Positions 24,814 through 34,100 of a stretch of DNA of 64,000 nucleotides are shown here, in pieces. The first letter of the stretch is position 1, and each line of letters begins with the position of its first letter. Under the pieces are notes generated by a model. It was not told the origin of the DNA. It searched no databases and saw only the letters and a list, made by a program, of their open reading frames with translations. Source of the DNA: DSNY01 sp016861185 (GTDB taxonomy: Bacteria; Pseudomonadota; Gammaproteobacteria; Burkholderiales; Burkholderiaceae_F); assembly GCA_030263275.1 (NCBI GenBank), contig SZOR01000003.1, positions 1 through 64,000 of the forward strand, written 5' to 3'. The position numbers and the translations under genes are program-made.

Positions 24814-25212
24814 ATGAACGTTGCGTCGAACGACGAGGCACGGGGCGCGGACGGCGGCACGCTGTTCGCCGGCGCCGGGCTGAGCGCCGGGCTGGCGGGC
24901 ATCGTCGCGTCCTCGTGCTGCGTGCTGCCGCTGGTATTCGCCGGCTTCGGCCTCGGCGGCGCGACGTTCGCCGCATTACCGGTGCTCGCCGCGTGGCGGC
25001 CCTATCTGCTCGGCGCCGCTGTGCTCGCGCTTGTCGCGGCGTGGTCGCTGCACCTGCGCCGGCGGCGCGCCTGTCGCGCAAGCGCCGGATGCGCGGGCGC
25101 CGTCGCGCCGGATCGGCGTTGGATCGCGCTCGCCGCGACCAGCTCGGTCGTGCTCGTGTCGCTCGTCTGGCAACCGCTGGTCGAGCCGCGCCTCCTGCTG
25201 CTGCTTCGTTGA
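24814..25212 (+). CDS. MerT-like mercuric transport family protein
   Basis: 132 residues with three hydrophobic segments. The first contains the vicinal cysteine pair of MerT (ASSCCVLPLVFAGFGL, near residue 31-32). A further cysteine-bearing loop (RRRACRASAGCAG) lies between helices two and three. MerT proteins import Hg(II) or related soft metals, but no merR, merP or merA is nearby, so the substrate is open. It overlaps the next small gene by 4 nt if that starts at TTG 25209. Confidence 0.75.
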   Translation: MNVASNDEARGADGGTLFAGAGLSAGLAGIVASSCCVLPLVFAGFGLGGATFAALPVLAAWRPYLLGAAVLALVAAWSLHLRRRRACRASAGCAGAVAPDRRWIALAATSSVVLVSLVWQPLVEPRLLLLLR

Positions 25213-25220
25213 ACGCCGCC

Positions 25221-25430
25221 GTGCAGACGCGCTCCACGCTGACCTGCCCGCGTTGCGGCCATCGCTCGACCCACACGATGCCGCTCGACGCCTGCGTGTT
25301 GTTCCACGAATGCGAGAGCTGCGGCGCGCGGCTGCGGCCGCGGCCAGGCGACTGCTGCGTGTTCTGCTCGTACGGCACGGTCAAGTGCCCGCCCGTGCAG
25401 GGGGCGGGTACTTGCTGCGCGAACGGTTGA
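25221..25430 (+). CDS. GDCCVxC-type small cysteine-rich protein
   Basis: 69 residues from GTG 25221; a TTG at 25209 would add four and overlap the MerT-like stop as TTGA. It has a zinc-ribbon-like TCPRCGHRSTHTMP and HECESCGARLRP, then the diagnostic GDCCVFCSYGTVKCPP. Proteins with this motif often sit beside MerT-like transporters and are thought to bind metal. It ends in the palindrome at 25426-25447. Confidence 0.75.
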   Translation: MQTRSTLTCPRCGHRSTHTMPLDACVLFHECESCGARLRPRPGDCCVFCSYGTVKCPPVQGAGTCCANG

Positions 25431-25447
25431 ACCGGCGCCGGTTCAAC
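25426..25447. terminator. 22-bp perfect palindrome between convergent genes
   Basis: GTTGAACCGGC followed directly by GCCGGTTCAAC. It spans the stop codons of both convergent genes (25428-25430 and 25443-25445). The position suggests a two-way transcription end, but there is no T-tract. Confidence 0.5.
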
Positions 25448-25742
25448 GCGACGCGAGCTCGCGCTTGACCGCGTAGCGGCTGACCATGCGCAGCTCCTTG
25501 CCGCTGAGCTTGATCTCGTACGGTTTGCCGTTCTTGTCGACGGCGCGCACGGCATAGCAGCCGTCGTCGGTCCTGACGTCCTTGACCTGGTAGCCGAGCG
25601 CTTCGACGGCGGCGCGCGCATCGGCTTCTGCGCGCCACTGCTCGCGCGGCGCCTTGGGGCAATCGTCGTCGGAGGCAAACGCCGGCGCCGCGGCAGCGAG
25701 CGCAAGAACGAACGTAACGGAAACCGTCTTCAGAGCCTTCAT
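25443..25742 (-). CDS. Exported PepSY-domain protein
   Basis: 99 residues: a signal peptide (residues 1-23, cleavage near AFA-S) and one PepSY-like module (EADARAAVEALGYQVKDVRT, DGCYAVRAVDKNGKPYEIKL). Such small periplasmic proteins occur near metal or redox genes; no biochemical role can be assigned. It follows the chromate operon on the same strand with a gap of about 100 bp. Confidence 0.85.
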   Translation of the reverse strand: MKALKTVSVTFVLALAAAAPAFASDDDCPKAPREQWRAEADARAAVEALGYQVKDVRTDDGCYAVRAVDKNGKPYEIKLSGKELRMVSRYAVKRELASR

Positions 25743-25842
25743 GTCGCATCCCTGTCCGTGAGGGCCGCTCACCGCGAGCGGCTTGGACGAACCGTAGGGA
25801 GCGATCGTTAAGGTCGCATGAAGGCCTGCGCATGCCGATTCG

Positions 25843-26295
25843 CTACATCTTCGGCGGCCACGCATGCGTTTCGCCCTGCCCCTGCCGGCACCACGCGTAC
25901 AGCGCGTCGTACATCACGAGCCCGTGCGCGAGCAGCGCGTGGTCGTCGGCGAAGACGTGGGACAGGCCGAGCGAGATCGCGTACAGCCCCGCGCATTGCG
26001 GCGCGAGGTCGAGCCGCGACGTGTCGGCGCCGCGCACGATCGTCGCGAGCTGCTGCAGCGCCGGTTCGTCGAGCCGGTACTTCGCGAGAAGGGCGTCGAA
26101 GCTGCAGCGCTCGCCGACGTGCGACAGCTCCACACCCGGGATGTCGTAGGGAATCGCGCCGGCCGCCTGCACAACGTTCGTCACCTCGGCCGGCGGAACG
26201 AACAGGAACTCGGCAGCCGGGTCGATGAAGCGCGCGACCAGCCACGGGCAGGCGATACGGTCGATCTTCGGTCGTTCGCGCGTGACCCATTTCAT
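25843..26295 (-). CDS. Short ChrB-like chromate resistance protein
   Basis: 150 residues corresponding to the C-terminal half of ChrB: RIACPWLVARFIDPAAEFLF, ELSHVGERCSFDALLAKYRL, RGADTSRLDL. It lacks the N-terminal winged-helix-like part found in the full ChrB at 27971-28924, so it probably has no DNA-binding role of its own. It overlaps the rhodanese gene by ATGA and is the last gene of the chromate operon. Confidence 0.82.
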   Translation of the reverse strand: MKWVTRERPKIDRIACPWLVARFIDPAAEFLFVPPAEVTNVVQAAGAIPYDIPGVELSHVGERCSFDALLAKYRLDEPALQQLATIVRGADTSRLDLAPQCAGLYAISLGLSHVFADDHALLAHGLVMYDALYAWCRQGQGETHAWPPKM

Positions 26296-26636
26296 GGCAG
26301 CGCTCCTTCGGTCCGTTCGATCGGCACGACCGGCCGGCCGGACTCGCGCCAGGCGGCGAAGCCGTCGACGAGGAAGCGCGCGTCGAGCCCCATCGCGCGC
26401 AGCGTCGCCGCCGCGCCTTGGCTCAGCTCGTGTCCGTGCGCGCAGACGATGACCGCGGGGCGGTCGCGCGGCACCTCGTCCTTCCATGTGAACAGATCCT
26501 CCGGGCGCAGCCAGCGCGCACCGGGGATGTCGGCGCCGTCGGCCGTGCGCACGCGTTCGCGGCGCACGTCGAGCAGCGTGAAGCTGCGCTGGGCGCGCAG
26601 CCATTCGTCGAGTTCGCAGATCGTGATGCGGTCCAT
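26292..26636 (-). CDS. Single-domain rhodanese
   Basis: 114 residues: an N-terminal LDVRRERVRTADGADIPGAR block and the active-site Cys in VIVCAHGHELSQGAAATLR. Rhodaneses move sulfane sulfur or, in stress operons, help thiol redox balance. It lies 9 nt after chrA and overlaps the short chrB-like gene. Confidence 0.88.
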   Translation of the reverse strand: MDRITICELDEWLRAQRSFTLLDVRRERVRTADGADIPGARWLRPEDLFTWKDEVPRDRPAVIVCAHGHELSQGAAATLRAMGLDARFLVDGFAAWRESGRPVVPIERTEGALP

Positions 26637-26645
26637 GGGTATCTC

Positions 26646-27974
26646 CTAAGCCAACGCGCCCAGCGCAAAGCCGGCGGCCGCGCACGCGGCGATGACCGGG
26701 ATGACGCCGAGCTTGAAACGCCACAACGCAACGAATGCCGCCACGCAGATCGCGGCCGAGACGGCGTCGAAGCGCCCTCCGAGGCCCTGCGGCCAGAACA
26801 CGTGCGCGGCGAAGAACACCGCCAGGTTGACGATGACGCCGACGACGGCGGCGGTGATGCCGGCGAGCGGCGCCGTGAAGCGCAGTTGTCCGTGCGTCGT
26901 TTCGATGAACGGCGCGCCGATCAGGATGAACAGGAACGACGGCAGGAACGTGAAGAAGGTCACGAGCGCGGCGGCGAGCAGCCCGCCGGCGAAGAGCAGC
27001 TCGGGGCCGAGCACTTCCTTGCCCCAGCCGCCGACGAAACCGACGAAGGCCACCACCATGATCAGCGGTCCGGGTGTCGTTTCGCCGAGCGCGAGCCCGT
27101 CGATCATCTGCGCGGTCGTCAGCCACTGGTAATGCTCGACCGCACCCTGGAACACGTACGGCAGCACCGCGTACGCGCCGCCGAAGGTCAGCAGCGCGGC
27201 CTTCGTGAAGAACCAGCCCATCTGCGTCAGCGTGCCGTGCCAGCCCTGCCAGGCGACGAGCGCGCCCATCGCCGCGAGCCAGAGCGCGACGAAGACGACG
27301 AGCACGCGCAGCGCGTGCGCCGGCGACCAGCGTGCGTGCGCCGGCGTGGGCGTGTCGTCGTCGATCAGCGCCGGGCCGAAGGACTTGCCCGCGTCGCCGT
27401 GGCCCGCGCTGCCGTCGAAGGCCTTCGGAACGAAGCGCGCGCCGATCGCGCCGGCGAGCGCGGCGCCCGCGACGATCGCCGGGAACGGAACGTCGAACGC
27501 GAAAATCGCGACGAAGGCGGCGACCGCGATCGCCCACAGCAGCGGATGCTTCAACGCGCGCGTGCCGATGCGCCACGCCGCGAACAGCACGATCGCCGTC
27601 ACCGCGGGCTTGATCCCGTACAGCACGCCGGCGACCGCAGGGACGTGGCCGAAGCGCAGGTAGATCCACGACAGCGCCACGAGCACGACGAGCGAAGGCA
27701 GCACGAACAGCGCGCCCGCGACGATCCCGCCCCAGGTCCGGTGCATCAGCCAGCCGATGTAGGTCGCGAGCTGCTGCGCTTCGGGTCCCGGCAGCACCAT
27801 GCAATAGTTCAGCGCGTGCAGGAAGCGCTTCTCCGAGATCCAGCGGCGGCGCTCGACCAGATCGTGATGCATGATCGCGATCTGCCCCGCCGGGCCGCCG
27901 AAGCTCACGAAGCCGAGCCGCAGCCAGTAGAAAAAAGCGGCGCCGAAGGGAACCGGCGCGGGTCGTTCGTTCAC
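26646..27974 (-). CDS. chrA: Chromate efflux transporter ChrA
   Basis: 442 residues in two homologous halves of about six helices each. Signature motifs are FVSFGGPAGQIAIMHHDLVE with VLPGPEAQQLATYIGW (first half) and LLTFGGAYAVLPYV with GETTPGPLIMVVAFVGF (second half). ChrA exports chromate by antiport. The start is GTG 27974 with AGGAG upstream; it overlaps the chrB stop (GTGA). A charged loop of about 40 residues links the halves. Confidence 0.95.
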   Translation of the reverse strand: MNERPAPVPFGAAFFYWLRLGFVSFGGPAGQIAIMHHDLVERRRWISEKRFLHALNYCMVLPGPEAQQLATYIGWLMHRTWGGIVAGALFVLPSLVVLVALSWIYLRFGHVPAVAGVLYGIKPAVTAIVLFAAWRIGTRALKHPLLWAIAVAAFVAIFAFDVPFPAIVAGAALAGAIGARFVPKAFDGSAGHGDAGKSFGPALIDDDTPTPAHARWSPAHALRVLVVFVALWLAAMGALVAWQGWHGTLTQMGWFFTKAALLTFGGAYAVLPYVFQGAVEHYQWLTTAQMIDGLALGETTPGPLIMVVAFVGFVGGWGKEVLGPELLFAGGLLAAALVTFFTFLPSFLFILIGAPFIETTHGQLRFTAPLAGITAAVVGVIVNLAVFFAAHVFWPQGLGGRFDAVSAAICVAAFVALWRFKLGVIPVIAACAAAGFALGALA

Positions 27975-28924
27975 GATGCTCCTTTCGCGCCGGCGTACAG
28001 CGCATCGAAGACGGCGGCCGCCGCGCGCACCAGCTTGTCGTCGTCCGGCTCGGCGTCGCGCAGTCCGCCGAGCACCGCTTCGACGCCGGCCGCCTCCGGC
28101 ACGGGAATGCCGCCGACGTCGAGGAAGTGAACGATCTGGCCGACGCGGCGCAGCCCCGGATCGTCGTCGAGTCCGAACGCGGCCGCCATCACCTCGAAGG
28201 TCACGCGCTCGCCGACGTGGCTGAAGGTCGCGCCGTCGTAGTCGAAGCCGATCGCGCCGCGCGGCGTCCTGGGCGATTTGGTCGACGCGTCGAGCCAGAC
28301 GAACTTCGCGCGCGGATCGACGAAACGCCGGATCAGCCACGCGCAGGCGAGCCGATCGACCCACGGCCGCGCGCGCGTGGCCCAGCGGCGGCCGCGATAC
28401 TTGCCCGGGTCGGCGCGTTTCGCGCGGCCTGCGCGCATCCGCGGCTCGCCGGGCGAGAAGCGCGCATCGACCGCGGCGCGCAGCTCGTCGGCCTCGTCCT
28501 TCGCCTGGGCGGCTGCCGCGCCGGGGAAGAAGTCGATGCGTGCGATCGATGCGAGCGATTCGTCGAGCGCGCGCAGCCGGCGCCGCGCCTCCGTTTCGTC
28601 GAGCCGGCGCAGCGCGTCGCGCAGCTCGCGCGCCGCCGCGCGCCACTGCGCATACGCCTCGCCGCGGTCGAACAGCGCGCGGAAGGACTGCTCCTGCGCC
28701 GCGTCGCGCGCACGCACGTCGAGCAGGCTCGCGCTCCCGCCGTTGGCCTCGACATCGGCGACCACCGCCGCAAGCTCGTTCGCCTGCGGCGCGTCCGCCG
28801 GCAGCAGATACGCACCGTCGCGCAGCGCCGCGCAGCCCATCGCCTTCAACGCCCGCCATACGCGCACGCGCACGGCGTTCGGCTGCGACGGCAGCGTCAG
28901 GATCAGCAGGGTCCAAGCAAGCAT
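27971..28924 (-). CDS. chrB: Chromate resistance regulator ChrB
   Basis: 317 residues. The N-terminal domain (LTLPSQPNAVRVRVWRALKA) looks like the DNA-binding part of ChrB; the C-terminal domain (DRLACAWLIRRFVDPRAKFV, SHVGERVTFEVMAAAFGL) is the ChrB family domain repeated in the short gene at 25843. In other chr operons ChrB senses chromate and controls transcription. The ATG at 28924 has no ribosome binding site and lies 9 nt after a symmetric operator candidate. Confidence 0.88.
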   Translation of the reverse strand: MLAWTLLILTLPSQPNAVRVRVWRALKAMGCAALRDGAYLLPADAPQANELAAVVADVEANGGSASLLDVRARDAAQEQSFRALFDRGEAYAQWRAAARELRDALRRLDETEARRRLRALDESLASIARIDFFPGAAAAQAKDEADELRAAVDARFSPGEPRMRAGRAKRADPGKYRGRRWATRARPWVDRLACAWLIRRFVDPRAKFVWLDASTKSPRTPRGAIGFDYDGATFSHVGERVTFEVMAAAFGLDDDPGLRRVGQIVHFLDVGGIPVPEAAGVEAVLGGLRDAEPDDDKLVRAAAAVFDALYAGAKGAS

Positions 28925-28933
28925 GTAACGAAC

Positions 28934-28949
28934 GCTACACGCTTGTAGC
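28934..28949. promoter_or_regulatory. GCTACA-N4-TGTAGC operator candidate for chrB
   Basis: Perfect 6-bp arms around CGCT, immediately before the chrB start. A TTGAAA -35-like hexamer lies about 10 bp further upstream on the minus strand, so the site would fall between -35 and -10, a position suited to autorepression. Confidence 0.5.
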
Positions 28950-29006
28950 AACTATTTCAACAATGACGCGCTTGGGGGCATTGGCGGCGGGTGGGGTTCT
29001 TGCATT

Positions 29007-29079
29007 CACCACCGAGACACGGAGGCCACAGAGGAATGACTTGTCCTTCTCGGTGTTCTCGGCGTCTCGGTGGTGACAC
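29007..29079. repeat. CACCGAGACACGG-type hairpin repeat
   Basis: CACCACCGAGACACGGAGGC at 29009 pairs with CGGTGTTCTCGGCGTCTCGG (29051-29070) and a following TGGTG. It separates the chrB promoter from the DASS-gene terminator. Confidence 0.85.
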
Positions 29080-29114
29080 AAAAAAAGACGCCGCCGCGGG
29101 AGGGCGCGGCGGCG
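29078..29114 (-). terminator. Rho-independent terminator of the DASS gene
   Basis: On the minus strand a perfect 10-bp GC stem (CGCCGCCGCG, 6-nt loop GGAGGG as read on plus, CGCGGCGGCG; 29089-29114) is followed by a run of T (the plus-strand A-run at 29080-29086). It lies 51 nt past the transporter stop. This is the clearest intrinsic terminator in the window. Confidence 0.9.
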
Positions 29115-29164
29115 CGCGGTGGGAAAACTTGCGGCGGGCGACGCGCGCCCGCCGGCACTTCGGA

Positions 29165-30679
29165 TCAGAGCGCCATCATCCAGGGCACGCCGATCGCGAG
29201 CAGCGCGGCGATGAACAGGACGCCGAAGATCGCGCCGAGCCGCCAGTAGTCCTTGGTCGGCACGTACCCGCTTCCGTAGTACACCGGGCTCGGACCCGTC
29301 GCATAAGGCGTCAGGATGCCCATGATGCCGAGCGTGAACACGAGCAGCAGCGCGAAGGTTCGGATGTCGATGCCCGGAATGCCCATGCCGACCGCGAGCA
29401 TCACCGGCAGCATCGCGGTGACGTGCGCGGTGATGCTGGCGAACAGGTAGTGCGTGAAGAAGAACACCGCCACCAGCGCCAGCATCGCCAGCGTCGGCGA
29501 CACGCCGGTCATCTGGCTGCCGATCGTGTCGGCGAACCACTTGACGAAGCCGACCCGGCTCAAACCGTCGGCGAGCGCAACCAGCGTCGCGAACCACACC
29601 AGCGTGTTCCACGCCTGCTTGTTGGCGAGGATGTCGTCCCAGCTCACCACGCGCAGGATCACCATCAACGCGATCACGCCAATTGCGACCGTCGTCGCGT
29701 TGATCACGTCGCCGCCGAAGATCCACAGGCCGAGCGCGAGCAGCACCAGCGCCGCCAGTTCGACTTCGCGCAGCGTCAGGCGGCCGAGCTTCGCCAGCTC
29801 TCCGCCGGCCCAGTTCGGCACCTCGTCGCCGCTCTTGACCTGCGGCGGATAGATCAGATAGACGGCGAGCGGCAGCACCAGCAGCAGCACGATGCCGACC
29901 GGCGCGAAGGCGACGAACCAGTCGGTCCACGAGATCGCGACTTTCGCGGTCTTGTTGACCATCTCGACGGCGAGCAGGTTGGGCGCGAGCCCGGTCAGGA
30001 ACATCGAGCTGGTGATCGAGGTCGCCGCGATCGCGACCCACATCAGGTAGCCGCCGATGCGCCGCGCCGACGGATCGTTCGGCCGGCTGTCGTACAGCGC
30101 CGGCAGGTTGCGGATCACCGGGAACACCGTGCCCCCGCTGCGCGCGGTGTTCGACGGCGTGAAGGGTGCGAGCAGCAGATCGGCGATCGTCACCGCATAG
30201 CCGAGCGTCAGCGTGCGCCGGCCCATCGTCTTCACGAGCACCAGCGCGATGCGCCGGCCGAGCCCGGTCTTCTCGTAGCCGAGCGCGAACATGAACGCGG
30301 CGAAGATCAGCCACACGGTCGTGTTCGCGAAGCCCGACAGCGCCCACGCGAGCGAGGCATTGGCGGCCTTGAATCCGGGTTTCGCGAGTTCCGCGGGACC
30401 GAACAGCACGTACGGCGCGAGCACGGCTACGAGCACGACGCCGATCAGCCCGATCGCCGCGCCCGGCAGCGGCTCGAGCATCAGCGCGACGATCACGCCG
30501 GCGAAGATCGCGAAGAAGTACCACGCGTGCGGCGCCAGTCCTTCCGGATGCGGGAGCAGCGCGATGACGACGGTGACGAGCACCGGTAACAGGACTTTCC
30601 AGACGGGAACACCGGCCGCCTTTTGAGCGGGCGGGGCCCCGGCAGGGGTTGCGCCGCGTTGTTCGAGCGCAATTGCCAT
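29165..30679 (-). CDS. DASS-family sodium/dicarboxylate symporter
   Basis: 504 residues with about 12 hydrophobic helices. The two substrate/sodium motifs of the divalent anion:Na+ symporter family are visible: PFTPSNTARSGGTVFPVI in the first half and FASITAHVTAMLPVM with TPYATGPSPVYYGSGY in the second. Substrates in the family include succinate, fumarate, malate and citrate. The start is ATG 30679, with a purine-rich GGAGGTCACC before it. Placement near a fumarate reductase and divergent from a sensor kinase suggests C4-dicarboxylate uptake, which is inference. Confidence 0.9.
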   Translation of the reverse strand: MAIALEQRGATPAGAPPAQKAAGVPVWKVLLPVLVTVVIALLPHPEGLAPHAWYFFAIFAGVIVALMLEPLPGAAIGLIGVVLVAVLAPYVLFGPAELAKPGFKAANASLAWALSGFANTTVWLIFAAFMFALGYEKTGLGRRIALVLVKTMGRRTLTLGYAVTIADLLLAPFTPSNTARSGGTVFPVIRNLPALYDSRPNDPSARRIGGYLMWVAIAATSITSSMFLTGLAPNLLAVEMVNKTAKVAISWTDWFVAFAPVGIVLLLVLPLAVYLIYPPQVKSGDEVPNWAGGELAKLGRLTLREVELAALVLLALGLWIFGGDVINATTVAIGVIALMVILRVVSWDDILANKQAWNTLVWFATLVALADGLSRVGFVKWFADTIGSQMTGVSPTLAMLALVAVFFFTHYLFASITAHVTAMLPVMLAVGMGIPGIDIRTFALLLVFTLGIMGILTPYATGPSPVYYGSGYVPTKDYWRLGAIFGVLFIAALLAIGVPWMMAL

Positions 30680-30905
30680 GGTGACCTCCGATGAGTGAGA
30701 ACGAGGAGCGGGAAAACCTTGTGGGCTTCCTGGTCGGCCTTCGAACGCATTCTCGGAGCGCCGTGAAGCAAACCCGTGCCTTCGATCAAGATCGGCTCCG
30801 GTAATCCACGTACAAAGCGGATTGCGCGACGAGCGCGCTGGCTCGACGGATACGTCTACGCAACGGCACGCCCGAGACACGGTGAAGTCGCCGTGCGCCG
30901 CGCCC

Positions 30906-30950
30906 AAATCTCCCCGGCCTGCGGCCGGCCCCCTTTGCGAAAGAGGGTCG
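30906..30950. repeat. CCCCCTTT-type palindromic repeat, single copy
   Basis: AAATCTCCCCGGCCTGCGGC followed by CGGCCCCCTTTGCGAAAGAGGG; the hairpin has one mismatch. Same family as 764-887. Confidence 0.75.
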
Positions 30951-30956
30951 AGGCAG

Positions 30957-31006
30957 CCCCACGCGAAGAGCTGCGGAACGAAGCAGGACCTCCGCTTCGC
31001 GTGGGG
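30957..31006. repeat. 12-bp inverted repeat CCCCACGCGAAG, 26-nt loop
   Basis: CCCCACGCGAAG (30957-30968) against CTTCGCGTGGGG (30995-31006); flanking GGCA/TGCC extends the stem with a one-base bulge. It lies about 190 bp before the kinase start. Function unknown. Confidence 0.6.
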
Positions 31007-31195
31007 TGCCTCAGAAGGTTGTTTGCGCAGCCGCCCGCACCCGTTGCCCGCCAGGGACAAGTAAGACGGGTAAGGCTCGGCTTATCTCCACATCGCGACG
31101 ACCGCGTCGTCCTATCCTCGTCGAGAGCGGCGCCGCGGCGGTTGCGAGCGGGTCGCGCCCGCGAGCCTGTCCGCGAGCAATCGGAAATCGACTTC

Positions 31196-34100
31196 GTGAA
31201 TCAGTCCCGGATCCACGCGATCGCCCGCATCGTTCTGGCGTACGCCGTCTTCGGCGGGTTGTGGATCGTCCTCTCCGACGCGGTGCTCGGTCGCCTTCCC
31301 GTCGATCGCACCGTTCATGCGCAACTCTCGCTGTACAAAGGGCTGGCCTTCGTCCTGGTGACGGGGCTGCTGCTCACGTGGCTGCTAAACCGCGAGCTGC
31401 GCGCGCGGGAGCATGATCAGGCCGCGCTACGCGACAGCGAGGCGCGCTACCGGCAGCTGTTCGATGCCAATCCGCAGCCGATGTGGGTCTACGACATCGA
31501 GACGCTGCGTTTCCTCGCGGTCAACGATGCAGCGATCGCCTGTTACGGCTGGAGTCGCAGCGAGTTTCTGTCGATGACGATCGCCGATATCCGGCCGCCC
31601 GAAGACTTGCCGCGGCTGAAGGATCACGTCGCGCAGAGCGTCACCCACGACCTCGTTTCGGCCGGAATCTGGCGGCATCGCAAGCGCGACGGGACGTTGA
31701 TCGACGTCGAGATCCTGCGCCACGCGATGCAATTCCGCGGAAGCAACGCTGCACTGGTCCTCGCGCGCGACGTGACCGAGCGCGTGCGCAGCGAGCGAGC
31801 GATCCGCGACTCGGAACGCTTCGTGCGCTCGACGCTCGACTCGCTGCCCGCTGGCATCGCGATCCTTGACGAGTCGGGGGCGATCGTCGCCGTCAACCGT
31901 GCCTGGCGGCAGTTCGCCGAGCAAAACGGCGCGGCGACGGCCGCCGTCTGCGAAGGCGCGAACTACCTCGCGGTCTGTGATGGCGCTGTCGGCGAAGGCG
32001 CCGATGAGGCGCACGCGTTTGCCGCCGCCATCCGCGACGTGATGCACGGGCGGCGACCGCACTTCACCCTGGAGTACGCATGTCAGTCACCGAGCGAGAG
32101 CCGCTGGTTCGTCGCGCGGGTCGCCCGTTTCGTCGGAGAAGGTCCGAAGCACGTCGTCGTCGCGCACGGCGACATCACCGAGCTGCGGAACGCGCGGCAG
32201 GCGCTCGCGGCGAGCGAGCAGCGCCTGCGCGCGACCTTCGAGCAGGCCGCGGTCGGCATGGCGCGCATCGCGCCGGACGGGCGCTGGCTCGACGCCAACC
32301 CACGCCTGTGTCAGATCCTCGGTTACTCGCGCAAAGAGCTGCTGGCGCTGCGCTTTCAGGACATCACGCACCCCGAAGACCTGGAGCGCGACCGCGAACA
32401 CATACGGCGGATGCTGGCCGGCGAAGACGCCCCCCACTCGCACGAGAAGCGCTACGTCCGGAAGTCGGGCGAGACCGTCTGGGTCAACCGGACCGCGTCG
32501 CTCGTGCGAACGGCCGACGGCGCACCCGATTACTTCGTCGTGGTCGTCGAGGACATCTCGGAACGCAAGCGCGCCGAGGAGGCGCTGCACAAGCTCTCGC
32601 TCGCCGTCGAGCAGAGCTCGGAAAGCATCGTGATCACCGACCTGCAGGCGCGGATCGAGTACGTCAACGACGCGTTCGTCCGCATCTCCGGCTACAGCCG
32701 CGAAGAGCTGCTCGGTCGCAATCCGCGCGTCCTGCAGTCGGGCAAGACGCCGCGGTCGACCCACGAGTCGATGTGGACCGCGCTGACGCGGGGGCAGCCA
32801 TGGCGCGGCGAATTCTGGAACCGCCGCAAGGACGGCGGCGAGTATCTGGAGTCGGCGCTGGTCAGCCCGATCCGCCAACCCGACGGCCGCATCACGCACT
32901 ACGTCGCGGCCAAGGAGGACATCACCGAAAAGCGCCGTATCGCCACCGAGCTGGAGCAGTATCGGTATCGCCTCGAAGAGCTGGTCGCCGAGCGCACCGC
33001 CGAGGTCGAGGACGCGCGCCGCCAGGCCGAAGCCGCCAGCCGCGCCAAGAGCGCCTTCCTCGCCAACATGAGCCACGAGATCCGCACGCCGATGAACGGC
33101 GTGCTCGGGATGCTCGAGGTGCTCGCGCGCGGTCGGCTGACCGAACAGCAGCTCGAACTGGTGCGCACCGCGCAGGAATCGGGCCGCACGCTGCTCGGGA
33201 TCATCGACGACATCCTCGACTTCTCCAAGATCGAAGCCGGGCGCCTGGACATCGAACGCACGCCGATGTCGGTGCTCGACGTCGTCGAAGGCCTGTGCGA
33301 TTCGATGGTGCCGCTCGCCAACCGGCGCGACGTCGACTTGAGCGTGTTCGTCGCGCCGGAGATTCCCGAGCGCGTGTCGTCGGATCCGCTGCGACTGCGC
33401 CAGATCCTGTTCAATCTGATCGGCAACGCGATCAAGTTCTCGGCCGGTCGCAGCGGGCAGCGCGGCCGCGTCGCGGTGCGCGTCACGGTCGCGCAACGCC
33501 AGCCGCTGCGGCTCGCTTTCGAGGTGACCGACAACGGCATCGGCATGGCGCCCGACGTCGTCGCCAGGCTGTTCGTGCCGTTCTCGCAAGCGGAGGTATC
33601 GACGACGCGCCGCTACGGGGGAACGGGCCTGGGACTGACGATCTGCAAGCGCCTGGCCGATCTGATGCACGGCGAGATCACCGTGACGAGCCGCCCCGGC
33701 GCAGGTTCGACCTTTACGCTGACGCTGCCCGTGGAAGTGCGGATCGACGAGCCGCCGCGCGCCCTGCTCGATCTGACCGGCATCGAATGCGTGATCGTCG
33801 AAAGCGACGAACTGGACATCGACGGCGTCTGCAGCTACCTCGCACATGCGGGTGCCGGCGTGCGGCGAACCGCCGACGAAGACGAGGCGGCCCGCGTCGC
33901 GCAGACCGTCGCCGGCCCCGTCGTCGTCATCCGCAACGCCGGCAACCAACGGCCGCCGCAAACCGTCGCGGCGTTTCAGGATCTGCCGCAGGTGCGGCAG
34001 CTCTGGATCACGCGCGGCCGGCGCCGGCGGGCGCGGGTCGAGTCGACGACGGTCGTCACGCTCGACGGCGCCGCGCTGCGCCGCCAGGCATTGCTGCGCG

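Larger units (their letters stand above)
30680..31195. other. 516-bp divergent intergenic region
   Basis: It lies between the DASS gene and the hybrid kinase and should hold both promoters; I could not pick out convincing -35/-10 pairs. It contains a partial CCCCCTTT repeat (30906-30950) and a 12-bp inverted repeat (30957-31006). The kinase frame is open across it, but codons before 31196 look non-coding. Confidence 0.55.
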
